64,000 nucleotides of DNA, from contig NZ_JAAFZC010000001.1 of NCBI RefSeq assembly GCF_010614805.1, positions 620,001-684,000 of the forward strand, given 5' to 3'. This DNA is from Pseudooceanicola aestuarii (lineage in GTDB: Bacteria > Pseudomonadota > Alphaproteobacteria > Rhodobacterales > Rhodobacteraceae). Numbering within the stretch: the first letter of the stretch is position 1; each line of letters starts with the position of its first letter. A model generated the notes under the pieces. It saw only the letters and a program-made list of their open reading frames with translations, did no database searches and was not told the DNA's origin. The translations under genes and the position numbers were made by a program. Positions 26,904 to 35,917 of this stretch are shown one piece after another.

Positions 26904-29900
26904 TCACATCTCGTGGATGACCGGAGGCGTGGTGCAGACGTCGCGGGCGATCTCCACAACGTGACGGTGGTGGGTCAGGTAGATGGCCTGCCCGCGCCCG
27001 CCAATGGTTTCCATGACCCGGCAGGCGGCGCTGGTGCGAGCCTCGTCGAAGGTCTCGAAGATATCGTCGCAGAAGAACGGCAGCCGGGTGCCCTGCGCCA
27101 CCAGCTGTTCCTGCGCCGCTGCGCGCAGCGCCAGGTACAGCTGAAACCGCGTGCCCTTCGACATCTCCGACGCCCGCTTGCTGACCCCGTGTCGATCAAC
27201 GGCGAGCAGAACTTCGGCCTCCTTGTCCATCTGGGCACTCAGCGATGGGTAGGCCCCCCGCGTGAGGGTCGCAAAGCAGCGTTCCGTCGCGGCCAGCATC
27301 CCGCTACGATGGCTGTCGCGGTAGCGCCGGATGGCGTCGGAGGCAAGGCGGTGCCCCAGCGACAGTTCAAGATGGGCCAAGGCGGTCTCCTCCAGCTCCA
27401 GCTCCATCGTCGCCTTCCGTTCCACCAACGCGGCAATCCGGGCGTCGCCCTTCACCTCCGCCAGGGCATGTGCGGCGGTCACCCGGTCCTGGATCGCCCG
27501 CGTCAGCATCTCCTCTGCATGCGCGAGGTCCGAGGCATTGCTGTCCAGCTGTGCCTCCAAAGCGGCGACCGAGGTGCCGGCCAGTTGCCTCCGCGCCGCC
27601 TCGATCTCGGCAATGCCCATCTCCGACAGGACCTGTCGTCTGAGTTTCTCCAGCTTGTCGCGGTTCGCGATCACCTGCTGGGTGCGGGCCACCAACTGGC
27701 GCAGGGCGTCGATCTCGCGCGGGGTGGCGGGATCTGGGAACGCGGCGGCGATGGCCTCAACCTCCTGGTCGATGGCCTCCAGCTTCTGCTGGTTCCGGGC
27801 TTTCTCCGCCTCGGCGGTTTCGATGGCGGTGTCGCGGGCGCGGCCGGCTTGCCGGGCGGTACGGGCCTCCTCGGTCAGGGCCTTCAGGGCGGCATATGTC
27901 TGGGCGGCCGTGGCCTGCGGCTGCTGAGCATGGGCGCGGGCCAGGCTGTCGACCTCTTCGGCGAATTGCGCCTGGTCGACCTGCATCGTCCTGACCCGGC
28001 GTTCCGCCGCCGCGCGCGCCTTCTCGTGTTCGCGCAATTCCCGGAGAGGCTCCAGCGAGGCGATCAGATGATCCGGCGCGATCGCCTCGCCCAGCAGTTC
28101 CCGGACCCGCGCCCGCCAGGCCGCGTCGGCGGCGGCCTTTTGTGTGTCCGCCTCCGCCTGGCGGGCCGTGCGCCGGGACAGGTCGCGCTGCGCCAATTTC
28201 AGGGTCTCCTCCGCTTTGGTGCGGCGGTCGGCCTGCTTTTGCTCTTCCTCCGCATGGCGGCGGGCGCTGGCCAGGGCGCTGGCCAGGTCTGTCGGCGGTA
28301 CAGGCAGAACCCCCGCAAGCGCCGCGAGCAGATCCTCCGCGCGGTGCAGCGTGGCCCGGTGGGCCTGCTGCGCCTCGCGCAGCGCCATCGCATCCGCAAG
28401 AGCCGCCTCGTGCCGGGTCACCCAGTCCAGCCATTCGGCGGCTGTCATGGCGGGCAGCCCGACCAGCCCGGCCGCCGCGCCGACCGCTTCTTCGATGGCC
28501 CGGCATTCCCCCCCAAGGGTGGCAAGCTGCGTGTCGGTCTGGGCGGCGCGGGCGTCGGCCTCCGCTTCGGCCAGCGCGATCTCGCGCAGCTGCGCCAGTT
28601 CGCGGGACTGGGCCAGGCGCATCTCGACCGCGGTGTCATGCGCCTGCATCGCCGCGTGAAAATCGGTGGCCGTCGCGGTGTCCAGCGCGGCCAGATGTGC
28701 CGTCCACCGGGCATCGCGCAGGGCGCGCCGCTGCTGGACCTCGGTGTCCGGGACGATCACCGCCCCTTTGGTCAGCGCCTCCGCCTTGGCGCGTCGCGCC
28801 GCCGCATCGCCCCGGTGTTCGTCGCGCTTTTGCGTTGTCGCGCGCAGATCGCGGGTCAGCTCCTGATAACGCTCGGCCCAGGCGCTGGCCTGAAGGCGCG
28901 TCGTCGGACAGGCGGGCAGCTTCTCGAAGGTCACCCCTCCATGGGAAAGCGCGGAGAGCGCGCGGTCGGCCGCGCTGCGCGCCGCCGTGATGACCTGCAA
29001 CGCGGCCGCATGGGCCGGGGCCAGGTGATCCGCGTCGAACCTGTGCAGGACATCCGCAACCCGCCGACCGTCCTGCGCTGGCACGACGTCCTGTAGTGCC
29101 TCCTCCGCCATGCGCACCCGCTCGCGCAGCGCCGCAACCTCCTCCGCCTCCGTCTCCGCCAACGAAGTGGCCGCGCGCAGGGCCTCCCGCGCGGTTTCCA
29201 GTGTCGCGATATCGGCGCCGGACAGCACCAGCCGAGGCAGCTTTTCGTCCGGCACTGCGATGGCAAGCTCCCGTGCCGCCTGGCGCATCGCATCCTGCGC
29301 CACCTTCTGGTCGTCCTGGCGCCGCTCAAGGTCAAGCTGCGCGGTCCGGTCCCGTGCGCCCAGATCCGCGAGGTCGTCCAGCGCGGTCGACAGCGCGATC
29401 AGCCCCGGATCGACGGGCGCACGCGCATTCTGCTCCCGAAGGGTGGCAAGCTCTTCGGTCAGGCGCGCGATGTTCTGGCTGGCGACACCGCGATCGCTGC
29501 GCAGCTCGATCAGGCGTTCAGGGTCGAAATCCAGTTGTTCGGGAACATCCGAACAGGGCGCGATCGCCGCCTCCAGGTCATGGATTTCAGCCAGCAGCGG
29601 CAGGGCGCGTTTCTGCGCCTCCATCCCGGCCTTTGCCGTATTCAGCCCATCGCGATCCCGGCGCGCGCGATCTTCTGCCTCCTGCGCCGTGACCAGCGCG
29701 CGTTTCAGCCCCTTCCAGGCGCTGGCGGTCACATCGCGGTCCTTGATCTCGGCCTCCACCTCGGCCAGGGCGCGTTTCAGCTCGGCCATCCGGGTGTTGC
29801 GCCCGCGCTTTTTCCACAGCGCATCGGCACGCTCCCGTACGCCATCCAGGACGGTGCTGAGATCGGCCACCCCCGCCGCAGCGGAGAAGAGCAGCCGCCC

Positions 29901-30335
29901 GATATCCCCTTCGGCATTGGCGATCTCCTCGCCGCCACGTTCGATCGTCTCGTCGTCAAGGCACAGCAGCCGCCGGTAATCCTGCTCCGACAGGCCTGCC
30001 AGATGGGCCGACAGGGCCGCTTCGGGCAGGGCGGTGCCGGTCTCGTCGATCAGCGCGCCGCCGCGCTTGGGCAGCCGGGTAAAGCTGCGGGTTGCGCCGT
30101 CGATCTCAAGCGTGGCGGAGACTTGCAGATTGTTGCGCGGATGCTTGAAGGCATAGCCCTCGCGCATCGGAAAGCCGTAGAACAGCCGCAACACCGCCTC
30201 CATCGTGGTGGTCTTGCCGGCCTCGTTCGGGCCGTAGATGATATGGAAGTCGGGGCCACCGCCTGCCGATCCGAAATCGAAATGCCGGTCGGTGAAATGG
30301 CCGAAACGGTCCAGGGACAGGCGTTGAATCCGCAT
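26904..30335 (-). CDS. YhaN-like AAA ATPase (SbcC/Rad50-related)
   Basis: A 1143-residue SMC-like ATPase. The N-terminal half-ATPase has Walker A GPNEAGKTT at residues 35-43. Very long Ala/Glu/Arg-rich coiled coils fill the middle. The C-terminal half has the signature SKGTRFQLYLALR and Walker B LPFFCDDIFETFD near 1085, followed by the H-loop LTHHRH. This is the architecture of YhaN, the partner of YhaO nucleases, smaller than SbcC and without an obvious zinc-hook CxxC. It overlaps the phosphoesterase gene by ATGA. The pair probably processes DNA ends or hairpins, though the physiological role of YhaON is poorly known. Confidence 0.88.
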   Translation of the reverse strand: MRIQRLSLDRFGHFTDRHFDFGSAGGGPDFHIIYGPNEAGKTTTMEAVLRLFYGFPMREGYAFKHPRNNLQVSATLEIDGATRSFTRLPKRGGALIDETGTALPEAALSAHLAGLSEQDYRRLLCLDDETIERGGEEIANAEGDIGRLLFSAAAGVADLSTVLDGVRERADALWKKRGRNTRMAELKRALAEVEAEIKDRDVTASAWKGLKRALVTAQEAEDRARRDRDGLNTAKAGMEAQKRALPLLAEIHDLEAAIAPCSDVPEQLDFDPERLIELRSDRGVASQNIARLTEELATLREQNARAPVDPGLIALSTALDDLADLGARDRTAQLDLERRQDDQKVAQDAMRQAARELAIAVPDEKLPRLVLSGADIATLETAREALRAATSLAETEAEEVAALRERVRMAEEALQDVVPAQDGRRVADVLHRFDADHLAPAHAAALQVITAARSAADRALSALSHGGVTFEKLPACPTTRLQASAWAERYQELTRDLRATTQKRDEHRGDAAARRAKAEALTKGAVIVPDTEVQQRRALRDARWTAHLAALDTATATDFHAAMQAHDTAVEMRLAQSRELAQLREIALAEAEADARAAQTDTQLATLGGECRAIEEAVGAAAGLVGLPAMTAAEWLDWVTRHEAALADAMALREAQQAHRATLHRAEDLLAALAGVLPVPPTDLASALASARRHAEEEQKQADRRTKAEETLKLAQRDLSRRTARQAEADTQKAAADAAWRARVRELLGEAIAPDHLIASLEPLRELREHEKARAAAERRVRTMQVDQAQFAEEVDSLARAHAQQPQATAAQTYAALKALTEEARTARQAGRARDTAIETAEAEKARNQQKLEAIDQEVEAIAAAFPDPATPREIDALRQLVARTQQVIANRDKLEKLRRQVLSEMGIAEIEAARRQLAGTSVAALEAQLDSNASDLAHAEEMLTRAIQDRVTAAHALAEVKGDARIAALVERKATMELELEETALAHLELSLGHRLASDAIRRYRDSHRSGMLAATERCFATLTRGAYPSLSAQMDKEAEVLLAVDRHGVSKRASEMSKGTRFQLYLALRAAAQEQLVAQGTRLPFFCDDIFETFDEARTSAACRVMETIGGRGQAIYLTHHRHVVEIARDVCTTPPVIHEM

Positions 30336-31570
30336 CAGCTGTCGGCCCCCTTCATCTGCGCCAGCACCAGATCGGCACCGGCGCGGGTCAGCCGCGCCAC
30401 CATCGCGTCGCGGGCCGCCTCGTCCGCAATCAGACGCGCGCGCAGGGCGGCAGGCAGGTCTTGCAGGACGGTTTCCACCTCCTCCAGCGCCTGGGTGGAG
30501 AATCCGGGTTCCGCACGGATCGTCGCCATTATGGCCGCCAGTTCATCGGCGGCGCCGCTTGCTTCCGCGCCGGTCTCAGGCGGCAGCAAATCGAACAGCA
30601 GCTTGTCGATCCGCAGATCACCGACCGCCCCGGCCAATTCATGCGCCTGTTCAACCCAGACATCGCGGTCTCGCAAGAATTGCCAATGGCGCGCCGGCCG
30701 GCCGGTCAAGGTCAGGCGGATCACCCCGACGGGCGCGGCGATCTGCCCGCGCAAGGCGGTCAGCCGACGTTTCAGCATCTCACGCAGGGCCTCGTCGCTC
30801 CGCGCTTCGGTCACGTCCAGATCTGCGTGCAGGAATTCAACGACGGAGGTGGCGATTTCGGTCACCGCCACCTGCCCGTCAGCGATAGTCAGCAGGGTTG
30901 CCGATTTCGGGCCGGCCTCGCCGATATCGCGCCCTTGCGGGATGCCCGGCATGACCACCCAGGGCCGTTCCGAATGAACCTGCCGCTTGTGGATATGCCC
31001 CAGGGCCCAGTAATCGAACCCCATGCCGGTCAGCTCCGCGACACTGCAAGGCGCATAGACATCATGACCGGCTGCCCCGCCCAGAGAGCTGTGCAGCATC
31101 GCGATATTCACCGCGCCCGCCACCGGCGCCTTGAAACGGGGCAGCAGGCTGTCGGGCGCGTGGCGATCCGCAAAGCTGACGCCGTGTATCCAGATGTCAT
31201 CGGTCAGCTGCGCCCGGCCGCCACGGGCATCGAAGACATGCACATTGGAGGGCAAGTCCAGCGTGCCGGTGATCGGGTTCTCCGCGTCGTGGTTGCCCTT
31301 GATGTAGAAGACCCGGATCCCCGCCGCGCCCAGCCGGTGCAATTCGGCCATCAGAAAGGCCCCGGTCCGGGCGCTGCGTTCCTTGCCGTCGAACAGATCC
31401 CCGGCGATCAGCAGCGCCGCGACCTGTTCTGCAATGGCAAGATCGACAAGCCCGACGAAGGCCGATCGGGAGGCAGCGGCGACCGTCTCGTGCAGCGCGG
31501 TATCGCGCAGGGCAAGCGATCTGAGGGGAGAATCGAGGTGAACGTCAGCGGTATGCAGTATTTTGATCAA
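30335..31570 (-). CDS. YhaO-like metallophosphoesterase (SbcD/Mre11-related nuclease)
   Basis: Dinuclear-metal phosphoesterase of about 411 residues. The N-terminal calcineurin-like motifs are ILHTADVHLDSP, AGDLFDGKE, YIKGNHDAENP, a later LHSSLGG and the GHIHKRQ motif. The C-terminal 170 residues are the YhaO-type cap. I choose the TTG at 31570 (TTG ATC AAA) because AGGGGGG lies six bases upstream and the family starts right before KILHTADVH. An ATG at 31594 would add eight residues. It is coupled to the YhaN-like ATPase by ATGA, and the pair would form an Mre11-Rad50-like complex. Confidence 0.87.
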   Translation of the reverse strand: MIKILHTADVHLDSPLRSLALRDTALHETVAAASRSAFVGLVDLAIAEQVAALLIAGDLFDGKERSARTGAFLMAELHRLGAAGIRVFYIKGNHDAENPITGTLDLPSNVHVFDARGGRAQLTDDIWIHGVSFADRHAPDSLLPRFKAPVAGAVNIAMLHSSLGGAAGHDVYAPCSVAELTGMGFDYWALGHIHKRQVHSERPWVVMPGIPQGRDIGEAGPKSATLLTIADGQVAVTEIATSVVEFLHADLDVTEARSDEALREMLKRRLTALRGQIAAPVGVIRLTLTGRPARHWQFLRDRDVWVEQAHELAGAVGDLRIDKLLFDLLPPETGAEASGAADELAAIMATIRAEPGFSTQALEEVETVLQDLPAALRARLIADEAARDAMVARLTRAGADLVLAQMKGADS

Positions 31571-31774
31571 GATCGGCCCCCCTGGCTGGGCCATAGAAAC
31601 CAAGAGACCGGACCGTTAACAACAGGAAACTTCCGACCCGCTCCAGGGCGGTTGCCCTGACCGGCAGCGAAGTCCCGGAATTGCGGTTCGGCAAGAGGAG
31701 ATCACCAGGTCTTCCGCCCTGACCGTTGTCGCGATGTCCCCCGACGCGATCCGAAGGCCCCCGAACGGTGGGGT

Positions 31775-31798
31775 GGCGGCCCGATGAGCCGGGCCGCC
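31775..31798 (-). terminator. Strong GC hairpin after the liv operon
   Basis: GGCGGCCCG (31775-31783) pairs perfectly with CGGGCCGCC (31790-31798) across a six-base loop, just downstream of the alpha/beta-hydrolase stop on the minus strand. No U-tract follows in the direction of transcription. It is a probable mRNA 3'-end or pause element separating the liv operon from yhaO-yhaN. Confidence 0.5.
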
Positions 31799-31808
31799 GC
31801 AACCGCGC

Positions 31809-32624
31809 TCAGAGCGAGCCGAGAAAGCGGCGCAGATAGGGGTCGAACTGGTCCGGCACTTCCCAGAACGGCGCATGGCCGATGCCTTCCAGCCGGTAGA
31901 CCGTGTTTTCCCACAGATTCGCATAAGGCAGGCCCGCGATGAAATCGTTCTGAATGAACACATCGTCTTCGCCATTCACGATGGCCAGCGGCACGGGGCT
32001 GTTGATCGCGATCTCCTGCTGGTCGCCGGCCTCGGGAGCCAGCAGGCGGCCAAACATCAACCGCCGCGCGCGCCCGTCGGTACGGGCCACGCAATCCAGC
32101 AGGAAGGGTTCGAACGGGGCGTTCTGTCCGCACGTGGAATGCGCGTAGTTCGACACGTCCTGTTCGGTGAACGCCTCCTGACCGGCAAGGTGCATATGCT
32201 CACTGGCGCGGAAACCGGCGGCGATGGAATCCTCCGCCCGCGCGACGGGGGGCGTGCCGGAAATCATCAGGCCGGTGATGGCCTTGGTCCGGGCCAGCAT
32301 CTCCAGACCGATGTGACCGCCCAGCGACCAGCCCAGCACGGCGTAGCGGTCGATGCCCAGCGCGGCCATCAGCTCGATCGCGGCATCGGCATAGCCGGGC
32401 ATCCAGTAGGTCCGCTCCGGGTCCGGGGCATCGCTGCTTTCGCCATGGCCGGGCAGGTCAAAGGCGATGACCCGGAATTCGGTGCCGATGGCACCGTCCA
32501 GCTGGTTGCGGAACACTTGCCGGCAGGAGGAATTGCCGTGGATCATCAGGACCACGGGGCCCTCGGCTTCGGTGTCCGAGGCGGCAATGGTGCCATGGGT
32601 GGTCTTGATCGAGTGGGTCTTCAT
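31809..32624 (-). CDS. Alpha/beta-fold hydrolase
   Basis: The 271-residue hydrolase has the oxyanion motif LMIHGNSSC, the substrate-gating FDLPGHGESS, the nucleophile elbow LGWSLGGH (Ser near residue 105) and the C-terminal catalytic region NGEDDVFIQ with GIGHAPFWE. The triad is complete. The ATG at 32624 follows AAGGAG. It is the last gene of the minus-strand operon with the Liv importer and amidases and starts 11 bases after livM. It may hydrolyse an ester, amide or C-C bond of the imported substrate, but no closer assignment is possible from sequence. Confidence 0.85.
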   Translation of the reverse strand: MKTHSIKTTHGTIAASDTEAEGPVVLMIHGNSSCRQVFRNQLDGAIGTEFRVIAFDLPGHGESSDAPDPERTYWMPGYADAAIELMAALGIDRYAVLGWSLGGHIGLEMLARTKAITGLMISGTPPVARAEDSIAAGFRASEHMHLAGQEAFTEQDVSNYAHSTCGQNAPFEPFLLDCVARTDGRARRLMFGRLLAPEAGDQQEIAINSPVPLAIVNGEDDVFIQNDFIAGLPYANLWENTVYRLEGIGHAPFWEVPDQFDPYLRRFLGSL

Positions 32625-32635
32625 GGTGGTCTCCT

Positions 32636-33592
32636 TCAACTGTTCCTGCCCGCCCGTGTCAGACGTGAGAAGATGTCGATTGCGCCGCTGGGCACCAGGC
32701 GCAGGACAAGGATCATGGCCACGGCCACGATGATGAACCGGGCCTCTTCCAGCCCGCGCACCCCGGCCATCGCTTCCGTCAGGAAGGTCAGCGCCAGCGC
32801 GGCAAAGACGGGCCCCAGGATCGACCCGGCGCCGCCGATCAGCACCATCGAAAGGATCAGCGTTCCGAGGGAGAACCCGAAAACCTCGGGCGAGGCGACG
32901 CGGAAATAGATCGCGTAAAGCCCGCCCGCTATCCCGGTGAAGACCGCCGAGACCACCATGACCAGCACGCGCTGCCGTGCAACGGAAATTCCGCGCGACT
33001 GGGCATATTCCGGGTTGTCCCGCACCGCCCGCAGCGACAGGCCGAAGGGCGATCTGGCGATGAACAGCAGGGCGATGACCGACAGGGTCAGCAGGCCGAG
33101 GGCGACGTAGTAATAGGCGAACTTGAAATCGCGGATGAAGTTGTAGTCACCCAGCTTCAGGTAGGGCAGCCGTACCAGCCCCTCGGCCCCGCCGGTCAGA
33201 TCCCCCTGGCTGAGGACGATCTGCATGCACAATTGCCCGAAGGCAAAGGTGACCAGCACGACGTAGATCCCCTTGAGCCGCGCAACGGGAAGGGAGATCA
33301 ACAGCCCGGCCCCGGCCGCCGTCGCCCCGCCCGCCAGGATCGCCAGCCAGGGCGACAGGTCCAGGTGGCTGGTCAGCATCGCGGCGGTGTAGACCCCGAT
33401 CCCGAAGAAGGCGAGGTGCCCGAAGTTGAACAGGCCCCCGATCCCTAGGCTGAGATCCCAGTTGGCCGCCACCGTGGCGTAGATGAAGGCGACGATGAAG
33501 ACATGGCGCGTGTAGCTGTCCGTAAAGACGAAAGGGACCAGCAGCAGCAGGATCAGCCCGGCCAGCGCGAAAAGGCAGTGATTTCGTGTCAT
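32636..33592 (-). CDS. livM: Branched-chain amino acid-type ABC permease (LivM)
   Basis: Inner-membrane permease of 318 residues with about eight to ten helices. It has the family hallmark NWDLSLGIGGLFNFGHLAFF near residue 45 and GISVARQRVLVMVVSAVFTG later. The ATG at 33592 overlaps the LivH stop as ATGA. Longer in-frame extension upstream is only antisense-free spacer inside livH and is rejected. It forms the translocation pore with LivH. Relatives transport branched-chain amino acids, urea, short-chain amides or aromatic acids, so the name denotes the family and not leucine specificity. Confidence 0.92.
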   Translation of the reverse strand: MTRNHCLFALAGLILLLLVPFVFTDSYTRHVFIVAFIYATVAANWDLSLGIGGLFNFGHLAFFGIGVYTAAMLTSHLDLSPWLAILAGGATAAGAGLLISLPVARLKGIYVVLVTFAFGQLCMQIVLSQGDLTGGAEGLVRLPYLKLGDYNFIRDFKFAYYYVALGLLTLSVIALLFIARSPFGLSLRAVRDNPEYAQSRGISVARQRVLVMVVSAVFTGIAGGLYAIYFRVASPEVFGFSLGTLILSMVLIGGAGSILGPVFAALALTFLTEAMAGVRGLEEARFIIVAVAMILVLRLVPSGAIDIFSRLTRAGRNS

Positions 33593-34461
33593 GACGCTTT
33601 CCCGAAAAGTCCGTTCGGCCGGAAGACCAGAATGAAGATCAGCGCCACGAACAGCACCGATGGCGTCCAGTAAAGTCCCAGCCACAGGACCAGAAGCGCC
33701 TCGAAGAAGCCGATGACATAGGCGGCACCGGCGGTGGCGCCCAGGCTGCCCAGCCCGCCGAAGATCACCACGATCATCGCGTTGACCAGCGGATCGGCCC
33801 CCAGCCCCGGCGTGACAAATCGGATGGACCCCAGAAGAACACCTGTCAGCCCCGCCAGCGCCGCCGACAATCCGAAGGCCAGCGAGAAGGTGCGCGGCAC
33901 GTCGATCCCGATCAGCGCGGCGCTGTCCTGGTTCTGGCCCACAGCGCGCAGGGACCGGCCCGACCGGGTGCGCCCGGTGTACCACCACAGCGCCAGCAGC
34001 ACGATCGGCGCCAATACGATGATCAGCGCCTCATGGGCCGAAACCGGCGCGCCCAGGATGTTGACCTGGCCGTCGATGACCCGCGGCAGCTGCTTCAGCC
34101 GCGGACCCCAGATCATGGAGCTGCCCCGCTCGATGATGGTTGATGCGGCAAGCGTCGTCATCACCGTGATCAGCATCATGTTGCGGCTTTCGTAGAAGGG
34201 CCGCACCAGCAACCATTCGATCAGCACGCCCGCCAGGGCAGCGGCGCCGATGCCCGCGATGATGCCGGCAAACAGGCCCAGACCCAGCGGTTCGGTGACC
34301 GTCCAGGCGACATAGGCTCCCAGGGTCATCAGCGCGCCATGGGCAAAGTTGAACACCCCCAGCGTGGTCCAGACCAGCGACAGGCCGGAGGCCATCAGCG
34401 CATAAAGCGACCCGAGCAGCAGCCCGGACACCAGCGTTGGAATCAGAACGCCATCCATCAT
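33589..34461 (-). CDS. livH: Branched-chain amino acid-type ABC permease (LivH)
   Basis: The second permease has 290 residues and begins MMDGVLIPTLVSGLLLGSLY, typical of LivH. The conserved segments SLVWTTLGVFNFAHGALMTL and RAVGQNQDSAALIGIDVPRT follow. The start at 34461 overlaps the LivF stop as ATGA, and the stop overlaps livM. The protein is a pore partner of LivM. The family's helix pattern is complete and nothing is truncated. Confidence 0.92.
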   Translation of the reverse strand: MMDGVLIPTLVSGLLLGSLYALMASGLSLVWTTLGVFNFAHGALMTLGAYVAWTVTEPLGLGLFAGIIAGIGAAALAGVLIEWLLVRPFYESRNMMLITVMTTLAASTIIERGSSMIWGPRLKQLPRVIDGQVNILGAPVSAHEALIIVLAPIVLLALWWYTGRTRSGRSLRAVGQNQDSAALIGIDVPRTFSLAFGLSAALAGLTGVLLGSIRFVTPGLGADPLVNAMIVVIFGGLGSLGATAGAAYVIGFFEALLVLWLGLYWTPSVLFVALIFILVFRPNGLFGKAS

Positions 34462-35180
34462 CGGGCCCCTTCGCCGAAATACATATCCATGATCTCCTGA
34501 TGATCCGGCGCGTTGGCCTTGTCGATTTCGTTGACCACCTCGCCCTGCTCCACCAGATAGAGCCGGCTGGACAGCGCCAGCAGAAATTCCACATCCTGTT
34601 CGACGACGATCAGGGGGATACCCCTTTCGGCGATGGCGGCGATGGCGTCGCGCAGTTCTCCCTTCAGGCGGGGCGACAGGCCCAGCGTGGGTTCGTCCAG
34701 GATCAGCAGGCGTGGGTTGCACATCAGCGCGCAACCGATGGACAGCATCTGCCGCTCCCCGCCGGACAGGGTCCGGGCCGATTGCCGCCGCCGCTCTGCC
34801 AGGCGGGGGAACAGGCTGTGCACCTCCGCCATGCGGTCGCGCCATCCGGTCCGCGCGCGGCGGTTGAAGGCGGCAAGCTCCAGCGTCTCTTCCACGCCCA
34901 TGTCGCCGAACAGGGTGTTGCCCTGCTGCGCATGGACCAGCCCGGCCGCGACAATGTCCGACGGCTTGGCACGGGTGATGTCACGCCCGTCAAAGGTGAT
35001 CGTGCCGGCGCTGACCCGCAGCAGGCCCGACACCGCGCGCAGCAGCGTCGTCTTGCCGTGGCCGTTGGGACCGAACAGGCCGATTGCCTCGCCCGCGTCG
35101 ACATGGATGTCGATGCCGTGCAGGACCGGCATCTGGCCATAGCCCGCCTGCAACCCGCTGACGTCCAGTAGTCGGCTCAT
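34458..35180 (-). CDS. livF: Branched-chain amino acid-type ABC ATPase (LivF)
   Basis: ATPase of 240 residues with Walker A GPNGHGKTT near residue 37, signature TLSGGERQMLSIG near 137, Walker B LLILDEPTLGLSP near 158 and the switch region VVEQDVEFLL. The His in Walker A, the LVHAQQGNTLFGDMGVEETL segment and the length are LivF-like. It overlaps livG by ATGA upstream and livH downstream. With LivG it drives uptake by LivHM. Confidence 0.93.
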   Translation of the reverse strand: MSRLLDVSGLQAGYGQMPVLHGIDIHVDAGEAIGLFGPNGHGKTTLLRAVSGLLRVSAGTITFDGRDITRAKPSDIVAAGLVHAQQGNTLFGDMGVEETLELAAFNRRARTGWRDRMAEVHSLFPRLAERRRQSARTLSGGERQMLSIGCALMCNPRLLILDEPTLGLSPRLKGELRDAIAAIAERGIPLIVVEQDVEFLLALSSRLYLVEQGEVVNEIDKANAPDHQEIMDMYFGEGAR

Positions 35181-35911
35181 ACGGTGGCCCCTCCGATATA
35201 GGCTTCGACGACGCGGTCGTCGCGGATGACGGTCTGCGGATCGCCCTCCATCAGGACGGCGCCGTGGTTGAGAACCAGCAACCGCTGGCTGACCGACAGC
35301 AGCAGACCCAGCACATGCTCGATGATCAGGATCGTCACGCCATGCCGGTTCACCCTGAGCAGCAGCGCGTCCAGCTCCGCGATTTCCGGGCGGGTCAGGC
35401 CAGAGGCCGGTTCGTCCAGCATCAGGATGTCGGGGCGTGTCACCAACGCCGAGGCGATCATCAGCTGTTTCTTCTGGTAGACGGACAGGTCGGCCGTCTC
35501 CATGTCCCGGCGCACGGGGTCGAACCCCACAAGGTCCAGCGCCTCTTCGGTCGCGTCGCGCATCGCGCCACCGCGCAGCCCGGCGGCGAAATGGGCGCCC
35601 AGCGCGGTGGTTTCGCGGGCCGACAGGTCGGGAAATTCCGCATCTTTCTGGAAGGTGCGGGACAGACCCCGGCGAAAGATCTGATGCGGGCGCAGATTGT
35701 GGATCGGCGCGCCCTTGAACCGGATATCCCCCCGGGTCGGACCAAAGGGGATGCCCGTGATGCAGTTGAACATCGTCGACTTGCCGGACCCGTTCGGCCC
35801 CGCGACCCCGAAGATTTCACCGCGCCTGACCTGAAAGCCGACGTCGTTGACGGCCGTCAGCCCGCCGAAAGTCTTGGTGACATTTGAGAGTTCGAGTATC
35901 GGGTCCGGCAT
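35177..35911 (-). CDS. livG: Branched-chain amino acid-type ABC ATPase (LivG)
   Basis: ATPase of 244 residues with Walker A GPNGSGKSTMFN near residue 38. The LivG-type insert RGLSRTFQKDAEFPDLSARE is present. Walker B is ILMLDEPASGLTRPEI, and IEHVLGLLLSVSQRLLVLNH follows. The usual LSGGQ signature is not conserved: the corresponding region reads LSVYQKKQLMIASAL. LivF has an intact signature, so the heterodimer may have one degenerate ATP site. It starts six bases after the binding-protein stop. Confidence 0.9.
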   Translation of the reverse strand: MPDPILELSNVTKTFGGLTAVNDVGFQVRRGEIFGVAGPNGSGKSTMFNCITGIPFGPTRGDIRFKGAPIHNLRPHQIFRRGLSRTFQKDAEFPDLSARETTALGAHFAAGLRGGAMRDATEEALDLVGFDPVRRDMETADLSVYQKKQLMIASALVTRPDILMLDEPASGLTRPEIAELDALLLRVNRHGVTILIIEHVLGLLLSVSQRLLVLNHGAVLMEGDPQTVIRDDRVVEAYIGGATV

Positions 35912-35917
35912 GTCAGG

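Noticed and set aside
32636..34845. N-terminal extensions that would make LivM 450 and LivH 418 residues
   Set aside because: The extra parts are out-of-frame readings of the upstream liv genes. ATGA-coupled starts at 33592 and 34461 give normal family lengths.
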